DNA of 64,000 nt from Ichthyophis bannanicus. Taxonomy: Eukaryota; Chordata; Amphibia; Gymnophiona; Ichthyophiidae. Shown here in pieces: positions 10,695 to 22,850 of the stretch. How positions within the stretch are numbered: the stretch's first letter is position 1; each line of letters opens with the position of its first letter. Both the position numbers and the translations under genes were made by a program. The DNA lies in contig CM066031.1 in assembly GCA_033557465.1 (NCBI GenBank), positions 1,666,440,800-1,666,504,799 of the forward strand, read 5' to 3'. The notes under the pieces are model-generated. The model was not told the DNA's origin. It was given only the letters and a program-made list of their open reading frames with translations, and ran no database searches.

Positions 10695-11760
10695 ACCGAT
10701 TATTCTAACAAAGTATATGACGGCAGATAAAGACCAGCATGGTCCATCTCGTCTGCTCAGTAAGGTGGCTAGAGTGGTTGTAACTGCAGGTCACCCCCTC
10801 TATACCTGTGTTTAGAGTTGTACATGCCGCTACGTGCAGGTCAGCCTCCCTCTTATTTATTGAAGTATAAAAGTTTTTTGTTTGCTTTGATTTCATCCTC
10901 TTGCTATAAAGGGATCCACTTTGTCTGTCCCATGCCATTTTGAATTCCATCACTGTATTTACTCCTATCACCTCAATCGGGAGAACATTCCAAGCGTCCA
11001 CCACCCTTTCAGTGAAAAAGTATTTCCTGATTTTGCTTTTAAGTTTACCGCCTTGCTGCTTCATCATAGGCCCTCTAGATTTACAGTTTCCCCTTCTTTG
11101 AAACAGGTTTGTTTAACTTTTTAAGAGTCTGTATCATATCCCCCCTGTCCCTCCTCTCCTCTAGTGTATACATATTTAGATCTTCAAGTCTCTTCTCATA
11201 CGTCTTCTGACGCAGGCTCCAGATCATTTTGATCGCCTTCTTCTAAACCGTTTCAAGTCTTTTTATATAGTTTGTGAGATATGGTCTCCAAAACTGAACA
11301 CAATACTCCAAGTGAGGCCTCACCAATGACTTGTACAGGGGCATTAATACCTCCTCCTTTCTGCTGGCTATTCTTCTCTGTATGCAGCCCAGCATCCTTC
11401 TGGCTTTGGCTACCACCTTGTCGCATTGTTTCTCCACTAGCACTCAGAGGTCCCTCTCCTGGTCCATGCGCACCAACCTCTCTCCCCTATCGCATACAAT
11501 TCCTTTGGATTTATGCATCCTAAGTGCATGATTGCACTTCTTTGCATTAAATATTAACTGCCAAGCATTAGCCCATTCTTCCAGTGTTTTTAGAACTTTC
11601 CTCATATTGTTCATTCCCTCAGAAGTGTCCACTCTGTTGCCAATTTTCATGTCATCTGCAAAAAGGGGGACTTTTTCATTTGAGTTAGGCCCGTTATTTT
11701 GCTGGCCTAATTTAGACAACGTACCCATTTAGTGGCTGAATTTTCCATTCTCTAGCAAAG
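10695..11760 (-). mobile_element. CR1-type LINE, 5'-truncated
   Basis: The minus-strand 3' end is near 10720, with ATGCTGGTCTTTATCTGCC just downstream of the C-terminal coding part. That 3' phrase recurs at 3.95 kb and, more loosely, at 14.9 kb, so the three copies form one subfamily distinct from the copies at 13.5, 17.9, 20.4 and 31.4 kb. The coding remnant is described separately. Confidence 0.8.
10705..11740 (-). pseudogene. CR1 reverse-transcriptase C-terminal half (decayed)
   Basis: From the 5' side, the minus strand reads PLFADDMKIG near 11660 (equivalent of Y-ADD, Tyr replaced by Phe). Then come WANAWQLIFNAKKCNHA near 11550 and KARRMLGCIQRRI near 11390, followed by [20 protein letters not shown] near 11300. 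The last frame, with KYFFTERVVDAWNVLP, lies at 10960-11060. This is the normal order of the palm end, thumb and C-terminal region of CR1 proteins. Several frame changes separate the blocks. Confidence 0.8.
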
Positions 11761-11851
11761 CAAGTTGGAAATAAGCTGCTATTTCTATCTGGTTACATGG
11801 AAAGGATTATCATTAACAAGTCCACTAGCTTCGCCTCTTTTCCCTGGCATT

Positions 11852-11925
11852 GATTTATTTATTTTATTTATTTAACCTATTTTTTATCATACCGTTTTTC
11901 TATCATTTAACTGACTGTGCCTTAG
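11852..11925 (-). mobile_element. LINE 3'-end relic
   Basis: A TTTATTTATTTTATTTATTTAACC stretch followed by CATACCGTTTTTCTATCATT is, on the minus strand, a GGTATGATAAA-type LINE terminus with a degenerate TAAA tail. Only this short piece is recognisable. Confidence 0.4.
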
Positions 11926-13515
11926 ATGAAGGCAAGATATGATATGATGAGTAATCTCTCAAATGAAGAACTGTACGATTCCACATTTTTATAGGATATT
12001 CCGTTATCTTCAGCGCCTAACTTTAGAAAAACACAGGATGCATTAGAGAGCAAAATCTAATCAGCACAACACTAAAGGGTAGCCCTCCAGAATCCCGATT
12101 GGAGGTTAGCATGAGGTTACCCTGTCTGGCTTTCTCCAAAATACCCACTCCTGGCAAGACAGCCAGCAGATTTACATGTCTAACAGAAGACTTGTTAATA
12201 TAAGCTCCCAGCATACCCGTACACCTGTTACATTAGCCTCCAGCACAGAGCCTCTGTTTCCTATTTTAAACACGTTGCATGTCCGTCTACATTCCTCTCT
12301 GTCTGCAGTTGCTCTGTCTAGTGCATGGCAACTCCTACGTGATCTAGGGAATGCAGAAGGGGGCTAAATAAAGTCAGAGCGAGCAGATGTCAGGATGCTT
12401 TGCCAAACACCAATTCCCAAGTAGACGAGTTTGCAAATTTCATTGACTGACCCAGACTGTGATACAGGGGAGAACTCATAAATATATAACCTTATTCAGT
12501 ATTCCTTTTTGTAACAAATTTATTCCCTTTGAATTTAGTTTCTGCATTTGATAGACAGGTAGTAACTCTTCATACAATATATTCTCATGTCGTGCACTTG
12601 CTTAATGTAGTTTTAACATTTTGCAAAGCCGTCGTAAATTATTTGGTAGCGTGCTGCTCTTGTGAGGATTTTACTTGTATTGGAAAATAATGTTTTAATG
12701 TGCTGCAGTCCATTGAGTTGGACATGACTTTGCAAATCTACATAGAGTACTCACAATGAACAGAAAATTAACCTTAACAGGAAAGAAACATAAGAAAAAG
12801 ATATACATTTTTTATAGAAATACAGTCAACAGGTTAGACTTACTTCACAGTAAATTAACCGTTTTTAAATTTAAAAACTGTTTTACAGCATTAACATTTC
12901 ATACACTATTTATTGATCTTAATTTATATTATCATGTTTACATATGATTGTTAGGGGATTTTTGTATTAGTAATAAAAGTATTTTAGTTACATAGGACCC
13001 TGTATTTAAAAATACTAATCGGTCAGCATCAAAGCCAGTCACATAACTTTTCTTTTTAATTTGCGGAGGGTGTACAGATAACTTTCAGCTAGAGTTACTA
13101 ATATGTGCTGCCGCGTTAGTGCATGCCACCACTATGAACATGTCATTTTACTGCAGATGCTATTTTATACAACAGGATCTAGCTACTAATAGCGCATTAA
13201 TTGCATTAGCGGGCTAGCACAGTAGCGCACTTTATTAATTCTAGCTGTTTATGTGCTATCACGGGTTATATGCATAAAGGTTGCGCATATATAAGGAAGA
13301 GGGGTTAGGACAGTTCATGGGAAGTGCTGGCCCTTAGTCATACAGCTGCACAATTCAGCCGCTAAATTGGTACACTGTTTGTAAGGTCGGCAAAATAACA
13401 GGCCTAACTCAAAAGGAAAAGTGTTCATGCCAGCTGCCACACAAGCATGTATTCAGCAGTGCTACTTAAATGCAAAACGGCGCTGAATATACAAATAAAG
13501 CACTACTGCCTGCTC
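11926..13515. other. Unassigned sequence
   Basis: About 1.6 kb, AT-rich, with no convincing coding or repeat signature. The open frame at 12756-12947 is lysine- and phenylalanine-rich and consistent with AT bias. Sequence near 13090-13250 has TTAGTGCATG and GCGCATTAATTGC-type words seen in degraded TIR elements of this window. Confidence 0.4.
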
Positions 13516-14160
13516 TTTACTTTATCCAGCAGTGGAGAATAAAAGCAAGGATATTGTCATGCCTCTGTATCGTTCCGTCGTTCGATATAGCGGAATTAGA
13601 AAAGGTTCAGAGAAGAGCCACCAAAATGGTAAAGGGGATAGGAGGATACCCTATGAGGAAAGGCTTAAAAGGTTAGGGCTCTTCAACCTGGAAAAGAGAC
13701 GGCTGAGGGGAGATATGATAGCGGTCTATCAATTAATAAATGGAGTGGAACGAGTTAATGTAGATTGGTTGTTTACACCATCAAAAAGTAGAAAGACTAG
13801 AAGACATGTAATGAAGCTACAATGTAACCCATTTAAGACTAATAAGAGGAAAAAAAATTTTTCACTCAACGCGTAATCAAACTCTGGAATTGGTTACCGG
13901 ATGATGTAGTAAAAACTATTAGTGTAGCTGGGTTTAAAAAAGGTTTAGACAAGTTCCTGGAGGAAAGGCCCATAAACCATTATTAGAAGGGATCCGGGAT
14001 ATCTACTGCTGACTCCAGGACGAGCATTGTGAAAGCTGTGGACTTGGGGTACCTACCAGGTACTTGTGACCTGGATTGGCCGCTGTTGGAAACAGGGTAC
14101 TGGGCTTGATGGACCTTGGTCTGACCCAGTATGGCATATCTTATGTTCTTAACACCAGCA
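13516..14160 (+). mobile_element. CR1-type LINE, 3' end
   Basis: Plus-strand C-terminal coding blocks: 'VMPLYRSVVR' near 13557, [17 protein letters not shown] residues near 13598, [20 protein letters not shown] near 13670-13730, and RVIKLWNWLPDDVVKT near 13870 in another frame. The 3' untranslated end has TTGATGGACCTTGGTCTGAC and CCCAGTATGGCATATCTTATGTTCTTA. A ~35-base deletion near 13580 removed the [10 protein letters not shown] stretch retained at 18.5 kb. The copy is 5' truncated and inactive. Confidence 0.85.
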
Positions 14161-14870
14161 CTGTTAAAGGTCAGGCCCGTAATATTTGCCTCTTCCCAGC
14201 TTGGAGTGCTTATGGCAATGAGACATTTTTAAAAGCCTAAAATCACTAGAAATAAAAACATATCAAACTCGTCCCATTTTTGTTTGGTCGAATCACTATA
14301 TGACAAATATTAGTGATGTTACTGAGGTATTGCTTTCCTAAAAACAGATTTTCTGCTTTTGGGCCATATGCCATTTTTCTGTCTCTCAAATTTGCCCTCA
14401 TTTGTTTGCACCCACCAGAAAGGTTTCCAGGTTTTCTGCACGTTCCTCTCTCCTGCCTCCATCTTCCCCGCCTTCTCTTGGCCTTTTTTACCTTGCCTTC
14501 AGTCTGCTCTTTTTTTGTGAACTTGGTTTCTACAACTCTCCATCACCTTCCATAATACTGTGCATCCAAAAGAAAGAAAGAAAGCCGTCTTACAGCTAGT
14601 ATTACAAACATGTTAGACTACCTTGTTAACATTGTTAGCGCATGTTCTTTTACTACAGATCCTATTTTTTGCAATGGGACGTAGTTACTAATGAGTGTCT
14701 TAATGGAGGTAGCACACAGTAGTGCTGTAGTGGATATTTGGCATCTGGGCAATCACATTTGGAATTTACAGTTGACCAAATATCTTGAGTAATATTGGCA
14801 TTTAGTGAAGCAAGCCAGAAATGATGCAAGTAGGAAACAACCCAATTAATGTAAACAAAAAAAAGACAAA
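14161..14870. other. Unassigned sequence
   Basis: No gene recognised. A short (GAAA)n tract occurs near 14570. Words such as TTGTTAACATTGTTAGCGCATG near 14620 resemble interiors of TIR elements elsewhere in the window. Confidence 0.35.
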
Positions 14871-15290
14871 GAGAAACATGACGGCAGAAAAACACCATAT
14901 GGCCTATTCAGTCGGCCCTTCCATTCCAAGTACTGTAGTTCCTTTAGAGATCTTTTATGTTGATCCTATGCTTTCTTGATTTCAGATACTTTCCTGGTCT
15001 GTACTACCTCCACTAGGAGACTATTCCACACATCTACCACTCTTTCCGTAAAGAAATATTTCTGCATATTACTTCTTAGTCTATCCCCTTTCACCCTCAT
15101 CCTATGTCCCTTCATTGTAGAGCTTACTTTCAATCGAAAGAAGCTCTCCTCCTGTGCATTTATGCCATGGAGGTATTTAAATATCTCTTATCATATTTCC
15201 TCCCTCCCGCCTTTCCTCCGAAGTATACATATTGAGATCTTTAAGGTCTTTCCCCATATGCCTTATGACAAAGCCCACCGACAAGCACAA
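14871..15290 (-). mobile_element. CR1-type LINE, 3' end
   Basis: The minus strand ends near 14878 with CATATGGTGTTTTTCTGCC, similar to the ends at 3.95 and 10.7 kb. Upstream (15010-15130) the complement carries the degenerate 'KYF.RKSG..W.SLL' block of the CR1 C terminus, and near 15240 the equivalent of LKDLNMYTSE. There is no open frame. Confidence 0.65.
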
Positions 15291-17080
15291 TCCATTGTTA
15301 TTCTTCCCCACATAGCACCAAAAATGCCTGCATTTTTTCATGGACTTGTCTTTTATTCCAGGTTGCTGTAGAAGGGCACTAGATTGTCATACTACTAGCA
15401 GTAGGCGGTTCCCCCGTGCTTATAGAAAAGGTACAGCTCCTGTGGACCATGTAGCATTTCAAAATACACATGATAAGCAAAAATGCATATTATATTTCAA
15501 TGAGATTACTGTTTTGACAGTTCTTTAAGTAACTTCTTCACCATCCTCCTGAAATTGCTACGAAAGTCATGTTAGTTGACGGCTTTTGATTGGTGATGGC
15601 AATGTTGACCTGAAGCAGGGCGAATTAAATTTTGTGCCCGAAACGCAGGACTGTGTCATGTGTCTTCCACCTTGAAGAGTTTGCCGTGGGCAGTTAAGTT
15701 TAAATTTATCTTTTACTGCTGGTTTGATTAAAATGGACTAATATTTACCAAGGTCTGGGAGTCTGGTTTTAATGCTACCGGACGAGGTATTATATAGTCA
15801 GACAAAAAAATTTATTTTCAATGGGATTGTTTCTTGTTCCTTCACTCGATTTTCGTGAGCACAAAAGTCATGTTAGCAAAGCAGCTGCAAAGGACCTTCA
15901 CTCACTGGATCGAACTGGTCTGCATTGACTGTGATGTTACAGTTGACATACATGTGGTATGGTCTAATCAGATCATATTCTGTATGAAGTAATATGTTAT
16001 GTAGCACTGTTCTGCAAAGGGCCGTTCCCAAGGGTTTAAGGAGGATTCATCGGAGCAGCTTAAAGAATGAAAACGACTACTTGTCAGTCAAAAATGTGAT
16101 CGATTGTATTACTGTTTGCTCTACGCACTTTTGAAGCATTGCACATGGCAGAAGGCTATAACTTTCTTCTAGCCTGCTATGCTCCTTGATAGTGTCTGGT
16201 AATGATTGCTCTCAGTGCTGAGATAGTACATACTTCATAGTGGAGCTGTAACACCGTGCCATATTTCAGTGGGCCTCTGTATATAAATAGCCTTAGGCAA
16301 ATTCTTCTGGCTATCGCAAATGTGATTGTTGAGCTAAGGAAGACCTGGGGTCACACTCCCATCTGCACAGTTTGCTAAATTTTCAGCTATTCCTGGGACA
16401 TCATTTTTAAATATATATTTCTCAGTAAGCTGCTTGAATGGTCTCAACTAATCATGTGCTATAACGAGCTGAAGAAAAGCAGAGATTCCCCTACGTTTTG
16501 CAAGTCTTCAAAGAAGGTTTTTCTACTGCTATGTTATGTTGTGTGAAAAACAACATGCACTGAAAAACAAAATGAAAAAGTAATAGAGTTTCGTTCAGTT
16601 ATTTATTTTTAAGAAGAATATGTTGCAAGACACATTAGCAGACAGAGAAATAGTAGAGCTGGTTTGCATTGGAATATATCTCTATCTTCCCTGTTCAGTC
16701 AGGTTCAAAATATGTTCATTTCCGCTGTCAGGGAAAGGGGAGTAGATGTAAGAGCTTAATATGAAATAATTTTGCAGTAGCTGGTGTGCAAAGATCCTGT
16801 AACAGCATATGAAAATGTGTAAATTAATGAAACACTTAGCACCTTCAGTACTGGAAATAATTTGAAGATGTTCCGAGCGGTATTTATTTGTAACTACGCA
16901 CTCATTTTCTTTCTTGGAAGAACCAAGGTCTTTAGCAAGTCCAAAGCAAATGCTTTTGAAATTATTAGGTATCGTTTAGCAGAATGTTGTATGGATTTCC
17001 ATTTTTCCAGCACTCAGAAGAATGATGGAATGGAAATTTGTTTTGCTGTAAAATTTTCTCTGTTTTAAATGATACAGAGC
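15291..17080. other. Unassigned sequence
   Basis: Nearly 1.8 kb without a recognised element. Small open frames are near chance length and show no motif. This is one of the longest stretches here without recognisable repeats. Confidence 0.4.
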
Positions 17081-17410
17081 AATGGTGCCCAACCTATGGG
17101 TCTGTGAGACCATTACAGGAGGTTCACAGGGCACATAAAAGAGAAAAAAAAGAGGCAGGTAGGCATTGGCTGGAAAGAGGAGTGAGAGATTGGAGGGAAG
17201 TGGCTGGGAGGAGAGAGCGTAAGAGACTGAGACTGGTGGTGATAGAAAGGGAAAGGGAGGTAAAGAGGGCTAATGGGAGCAAATTGGCACTGAGGGGAGA
17301 AGGTGAAGGAACAGTGGTCGGGATGAACTGGGGGGGGGGGGTCTCTGATCTTTTTGGAGGTTAATAAGGGGTCTCCACAAAAAAAGGTCCCCTGGGGACC
17401 TTTGATGTAG
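17080..17410. repeat. Possible hAT-like element with purine-rich interior
   Basis: AATGGTGCCCAACCTATGGG near 17091 and GGTCCCCTGGGGACCTTTG near 17385 look like the ends of 'cagtggt(c)cccaacc' type hAT elements, and the interior is strongly purine-rich on this strand with a G10 run near 17330. No flanking duplication was verified, so the call is tentative. Confidence 0.3.
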
Positions 17411-17728
17411 ATGGTAAAAGATCATGTCTCCAACAACTTAGAGTCAGTGATGAAAAAGTAACTGAAATTCTTTTCGTTCTTATGAAATGCATAGTTCTTA
17501 GGCAAATATTGATAAGTTTCTTCTATATCAACTTGTGTTTGTGGATAATTATTAAAATGTTTTATAGCACCAAACCATCCTTTCAAATCAGTTTTTACCA
17601 ACATTGATTAAAGCAACAACAGCATTTGTAGAGCACGCAAAGCAGTAAAATTAAGTAACATAATTCATGAGGAAATTGTAGGTCTAGTAATTATTATTAG
17701 ATAAGGATAGTTGGGTAAACTTTAGGGG
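17411..17728. other. Unassigned spacer
   Basis: No recognisable signature in this AT-rich stretch. Confidence 0.35.
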
Positions 17729-17890
17729 ACCAGATAATTTATTTATTTATTTTATTTATTTGTAAACTTTTATATACCACCCCTTCCAAAGATCAAGGGC
17801 AGTTCACAATGAACAACAGGAAACATACATTGAACTTCTGAACATTAATAAGATGACTTTATCAAGATCGCATAAGGAAGTGGGACAGCT
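17729..17890 (-). mobile_element. LINE 3'-end relic
   Basis: Minus-strand GGTGGTATATAAAAGTTTAC and an AAATAAATAAAATAAATAAA tail at 17740-17762 match L2-type 3' ends. No coding part is recognisable upstream, before the neighbouring CR1 tail at 17932. Confidence 0.55.
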
Positions 17891-17931
17891 GTGTTAAATA
17901 CCTAAAAAAATAGGGTAACATTGAATGATTA

Positions 17932-19325
17932 AGAACATAAGAACATATAAGAACATAAGATATGCCATACTGGGTCAGACCAAGGTCCATCAAGCCCAGT
18001 ATCCTGTTTCCAACAGTGGCCTATCTAGGTCATACGTACCTAGCAGTATCCCCAAAAGACACAGGTTCCACAATGCTTGTATTGGGTCAAGCATTGATAT
18101 CCTGGGTCCCTTTTTAATAGTGGTTTATGGACCTTTCCTCCAGGAACTTGTCCAAACCTTTTTTAAACCCAGCTACACTAACAGCTCTTACTACATCCTC
18201 CGTAACAAATTCCAGAGTTTGATTACACGTTGAGTGAAAAAATATTTTCTCTTATTTGTCTTAAATAGTTTACCCTGTAGCTTCATTACATGTCCCCTAG
18301 TCTTTCTATATTCTGATAGCGTAAACAATTGATCTACGTTTACCCGTTCCACTCCATTCATTAATTTATAGACCTCTATCATATCTCCCCTCAGCCGTCT
18401 CTTTTCCAGGTTGAAGAGCCCTAACCTTTGTAGCCTTTCTTCATAGGAGTAGCCTTCCATTCCCTTTACCATTTTGGTGGCTCTTCTCTGTACCTTTTCT
18501 AATAACGCTATATCCTTTTTAAGATACGGCGACCAGAATTGCACACAATATTCAAGGTGCGGTCGTACCATGGAACGATACAGAGGCATTATAATATCCT
18601 TTGTTTTATTTTCCATTCCTTTCCTTATGATACACCTAGCATTCTATTTGCTTTTTTGGCCACCGCTGCACACTGGGCGGAGGGTTTTAACACGTTATCC
18701 ACGATGACTCCTAAATCTTTTTCCTGAGTGGTGGTTCCCAATGTGGAACCTTGCAGCGTGTAACCATAGTGTGGGTTGTTCTTTCCTAGGTGCATAACTT
18801 TGCACTTGTCCACATTAAATTTCATCTGCCATTTGGATGCCCAGTCTTCCAATTTATCCAGATCCTCCTGCAGTTTTCCACAGTCCTCTTGGGTTTTAAC
18901 AACTTTAAACAGTTTTGTGTCGTCTGCATATTTGATAACCTCACTAGTTATTCCCTTTTCCAGGTCATTTATGAATATGTCAAAAAGTAGCGGACCCAGT
19001 ACAGATCCCTGGGGTACTCCACTATTCACCTTTTTCCATTGGGAAAATTGGCCATTTAGCCCTACCCTCTGCTTTCTATCTTTTAACCAGTTCCCGATCC
19101 ACAATAGTACACTGCCTCCTATCCCAAGACTTTTTAGTTTTGCCAAAAGTCTCTGATGTCCAGATACACTGTATCAACCAACTCACCTTTGTCTACCTGT
19201 TTATTCACACCTTCAAAAAAACATATCAGATTAGTAAGACAAGATCTTCCTTGTCTAAAGCCATGTTGGCTGTTTCCCATTAGGCCATGACTATCTACAT
19301 GCTGTGTATAGTCATGATTGAACAA
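17932..19325 (-). mobile_element. CR1-type LINE, best-preserved copy
   Basis: This is a 5'-truncated CR1 of about 1.4 kb. Its 3' end at 17932-17970 is a run of AAGAACAT units on the plus strand, the short tandem tail typical of CR1. The 3' untranslated sequence is the complement of ATACTGGGTCAGACCAAGG and CCATCAAGCCCAGTATC. It is the main reference copy for the subfamily seen at 13.5, 20.4 and 31.4 kb. Confidence 0.9.
18185..19320 (-). pseudogene. CR1 reverse transcriptase, C-terminal two-thirds
   Basis: An open stretch at 18625-19146 carries WIGNWLKDRKQRVGLNG, then SGVPQGSVLGPLLFDIFIND, then YADDTKLF with both catalytic aspartates intact, then WQMKFNVDKCKVMHLGK. The next frame (18191-18616) holds [19 protein letters not shown] and the C-terminal [20 protein letters not shown] block. 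One frameshift near 18620 separates them. The piece upstream of 19134 carries NSQHGFRQGRSCLTNLI. Endonuclease and N-terminal parts are missing, so the copy cannot move. Confidence 0.9.
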
Positions 19326-19330
19326 CACAG

Positions 19331-19464
19331 AATGGCGGTAGAATGTGCTATGTTGTCATATATAATTGGACAGAGGTAATCCGATTCTCTAATTTAGATG
19401 TCAGTACAGCTTGGCTACGCTTCCTAGTTAAAAGAAAAAAGGACAAGAAACCATCAAGCATTTT
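19331..19464. other. Unassigned spacer
   Basis: Short spacer between two LINE copies. Confidence 0.35.
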
Positions 19465-20060
19465 AAAGCCAACTATCAGAAGATTAAAGTAATAGTAACA
19501 ATATTTAAACTGATCCACAACATAGCACCGTCTTACCTCTCCACACTTATCGCAACCCAACCCCCCAACAGGACCAGGAGGACACACAACTTAAACAATT
19601 TGTGCGTCCCACAGAACCTACGCAGTACCAAAACCCTCACTAGCAGCAGAGCATTCACATACACAGCGCCCGCTCAATGGAACAACCTACCACATGAACT
19701 AAGAAGCAACAATGATTTGCAAGACTTTCAGAAACACTTAAAAACCTATTTATTTCAAGAGTATTACAACTGATCTATATAAATTACCTGAAGCACAAAA
19801 CTCAGAAATGCAACCTGTAATTACATATATAGAGAGATAGATAGATATACACAGATAAAATAGCACGCAAACCTGAAATGCAAACCACAAATATGCAACC
19901 TGTAAATATGTATATACAACATTTCAAATGATTTACTGTAGAAATCCCATTATGTGTTATGAAGTGAAAATGTATAAATGATCGCTGTGTGAAGTTTCGA
20001 TGTGAACCGCTACTGATCGCTGGAAGAAGCGGTATATAAATGTAACCAATAAATAAATCT
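19465..20060 (+). mobile_element. L2-type LINE, 3' end
   Basis: A plus-strand frame near 19490-19772 reads IVTIFKLIHNIAPSYLSTLI, then AFTYTAPAQWNNLPHELRSN and DLQDFQKHLKTYLFQEYYN before a stop. This is the C-terminal region of L2-clade proteins. The 3' untranslated part contains TGTGAACCGCTACTGATCGC and AAGCGGTATATAAATG, ending in AATAAATAAA at about 20057. It is 5' truncated. Confidence 0.8.
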
Positions 20061-20079
20061 CCATGGCCTTCTTTCAATA

Positions 20080-20225
20080 GCTCACTTTGAGTCCACTCAA
20101 CAACCTGCCTTTTTTCCAGGCCCCTTCCATTTGGAATCCCCTACCTTCTTCTCTACGCATGGAGACTAACTATATGTGATTCAAGACCAGTTTGAAAACT
20201 CACTGTTTCTCTCTAGTTTTTTGTG
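20080..20225 (+). mobile_element. L2-type LINE fragment
   Basis: GGAATCCCCTACCTTCTTCT near 20133 translates to 'WNPLPSSLRMETN', again the L2 C-terminal block, followed by 'FKTSLKTHCF'-like residues. No 3' end is recognised. Confidence 0.5.
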
Positions 20226-20364
20226 ATATTATCAATACTGGAACCCTCTTGACTCTCCAAAAGGCACCAGTGGTGGAGCCAAACCCTGTGCCTGCTCCAT
20301 TCTCTTCTTTCAGCTTTCTGACTCGTACCTCTCTTCATTCTGTATCACTCCATGGTGTGACCGC

Positions 20365-20627
20365 ACCTTGAATATTGGGTAAAGGAAGTGAAAGGATACC
20401 CCGATGAGGAAAGGCTTTAAAAGGTTAGGGCTCTGGCCTGGAGAAGAAATGACTGAGGGGAGATATGATAAACATCTATAAATTAATGAGCAGAGTGGAA
20501 CCATTAAACATGAATCACTTGTTTAGTCCTTCAAAAAGTACAAAGACTAAGGGATATGCAATATAATTATAAAGTAGCACATTAAAGACAAATTGGAGGA
20601 AATATTTTTTTCACTCAACACGTAATT
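20365..20627 (+). mobile_element. CR1-type LINE, part 1 (split by DIRS element)
   Basis: Plus-strand CR1 coding sequence of the subfamily at 18.2 kb: the equivalents of RLGLW..EKK.LRGDMINIYKLM near 20420-20490 and the FFTQRVI block ending at CACTCAACACGTAATT. The sequence stops at 20627 and resumes at 25161 with AAGCTCTGGAATTTGTTGC, exactly where the family continues, so this is one copy interrupted after it inserted. Confidence 0.85.
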
Positions 20628-20800
20628 CCATATTGTCTTGCTAGACCAGTCCAGACAAGTGGGTTGTGTTCCCCTACCAGCGGATTGGTGGAGATAAAGA
20701 ACCAATGAAAAGCCCAGGTTTCAATGACTTCACTCTAATGCCTGTATTCACCTCAGCCACCAGATGTCCCTTCGGTATTTGTCTCCAGCAGATAGTGGAT
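20628..20800 (+). repeat. DIRS element 1 left inverted terminal repeat
   Basis: The sequence begins CCATATTGTCTTGCTAGACC. It pairs over most of its length, with scattered mismatches, with the complement of 24945-25125. Confidence 0.85.
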
Positions 20801-22850
20801 GGATTTTCTCCTCTTTGAAGAAACTTCTGAGGATTTGAGGGGAAAAAAATTGATTTAAAATTCTCGTGAACGACATCCTGCAGGTTGATCTCTCACTAGA
20901 GCATAATGTGGGAGGCTCCACTAGACTGCGATCTTTTCAGTAGCCATAGGACAAGGGAAAATTTGTTCAGCTCCACACTCTTACCATCGATAAGGGCCTG
21001 TTGAGCAGCCAGAAATTGGAAGGATCTGGAAGAGTACGACTGCATCACAGTGCCCCCTCCCCTCTGTCTCCTATCTTCCAAAGATTGCAGAAGGTTCTAA
21101 GAGGGATCTGCCTGACAGCCACCTTACACACAGTGCTACAAACCCAGATAAACAGTTCCAGGGGTGGAGCTTAGCCTGGGGCTCTCAGGGGGTAAGTACC
21201 AAGGCCTGACATTATTATTGTCCTTGTTGGGGGCTCCCGATTCTGTCTGTGGGAGAAGCAGTTCGGGGTAGACCACTGATGACCATTGGTGCTAGGAGGG
21301 GGTTTCCTGCATGCATTAACAACATTTTCTCTATTGTGCACCTGTTGGACACATGGTCCTTGCGTGCATTCCGCCCAAATGGCTCCAATGCGCACTTCTA
21401 CCCTAATGCCTGTAACGTGCGCTGTAGTAAAAGAATAGTTAAAGCACGCCCTTTAGGCCACCGCGGCCTTAGCATATGCTGTTATGACACTTGCTTTAAC
21501 TCTTATGTCTTCTTCCAGGTGACACTGTTTGGCCTGTGGCAAGCATGGTGCCTCATTTCTGGATTCTGTTTCTGAGTAATCCCTGGAGGGCCTACTCCCC
21601 CTTTCTCAGCCTGGGGAATACTGTAAGCCCGAGCTTGCCAGCCTCAGGGCAAGAAGTAGCGGACAGCGCTGTGGGTAAGGATATTCAGCTGGCCGAAGGA
21701 TCTGGCATCCATGCTGTAGGCTCTTCCTGTCCTCTAGGGGATTGACGGCGACTATGCCCCTGAGTGTAAGAGGATCATTTCTGTGAGGAGAGCTTCTGGA
21801 GTCTGGATTGTCATCCCCAGAATTCCTTTCCTTTGCTGCAGGCCTAGTCATTCTGGCGTAGACATGCAGACCCTGCAGCCCTTTTTTTCCCCTGCCTGCA
21901 GTCTCAGGGCAGGCTGAAAGTGGAAGCCTTCTTCAATTGATGACAAAGCGTCCCAGGCAGGGGCACCACCTCCTGGAAATGGGGTCAGCTGTGGCTTGGA
22001 TTGAGATGTCTGATGTGGATGAAGAAGAAATACTCTCGCCTTCAGAGGATTGTAAGGATGCTGAGGTTACTTGCCTGTTCCTGGAGTAGGAACTGGGAGT
22101 GTTGATCCCAGGGTCTTATCCACTTTGAGCTTGGCAGAGGCTCCAGTCATGGAACATGAACCTGAGAAGCATCTGCTCCTGCAAGTGGTTTGTAAATCCA
22201 GTGGTCTGTTACAGCTGGAGTGGGATTACCCAAACTCCCTGCCTAAGGGGCTAAGGGTGTATAAGAAGATGCATGCTCTACTGGAGAAGGAGTATGTTGT
22301 GTGGTTGATATTTCCAAGGTAAATATGCAGGTCATGGTGGTTACCAGACTGAGCACCATTCCTGTGTAAGGTGGATTGGCCTTAAATGATACTCTGGACT
22401 GAAAGATGGATTTATGTTGAAGAACCAGTTCACTGCAGCGGTGGCACAATTGCGTTATGTGCAGGCCAGACATTTTGAGTCCTGCTCCAGTGGATTCAGC
22501 CTCTTGTGCCGAATAGTTCTACCCCTCTTTTGGAGTTTGCTGAAGCCTTCCTTTCTGGTGCCATGTATGGTATTTTTGGCGGACAGAGATAGTGCCCTAG
22601 TGACAGTGTCACTGCGTTAGATTTGGCTCTGGTGCTGGGCAGTAAATACATCTTCCAAAGCCCAGTTGGCCCACCTGGATTTTAAGAGGAAGCTTCTTTT
22701 GGAACTGATTTTGGAGAAGCTGGTGAAGGACCTTGATGAGACAAAAATCTTACCGCCTTCTGGAAGACAAGTCCAAGAGGCATGTGAAGTGGGCTACTGC
22801 CTCTCTTATGTCAGCCTCTGCTCGTCAACAGAGGTCACACTGGCTGGATC
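20801..22850 (+). pseudogene. DIRS element 1 presumed gag region (decayed)
   Basis: The position between the left terminal repeat and the reverse transcriptase is where DIRS elements keep their gag-like ORF. Short plus-strand frames (22071-22322, 22414-22620, 22666-23106) include KLLLELILEKLVKDLDETK, acidic and leucine-rich, but no motif that I can name. The CxxC gag motif seen in elements 2 and 3 was not found here. The assignment is from position only. Confidence 0.35.
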
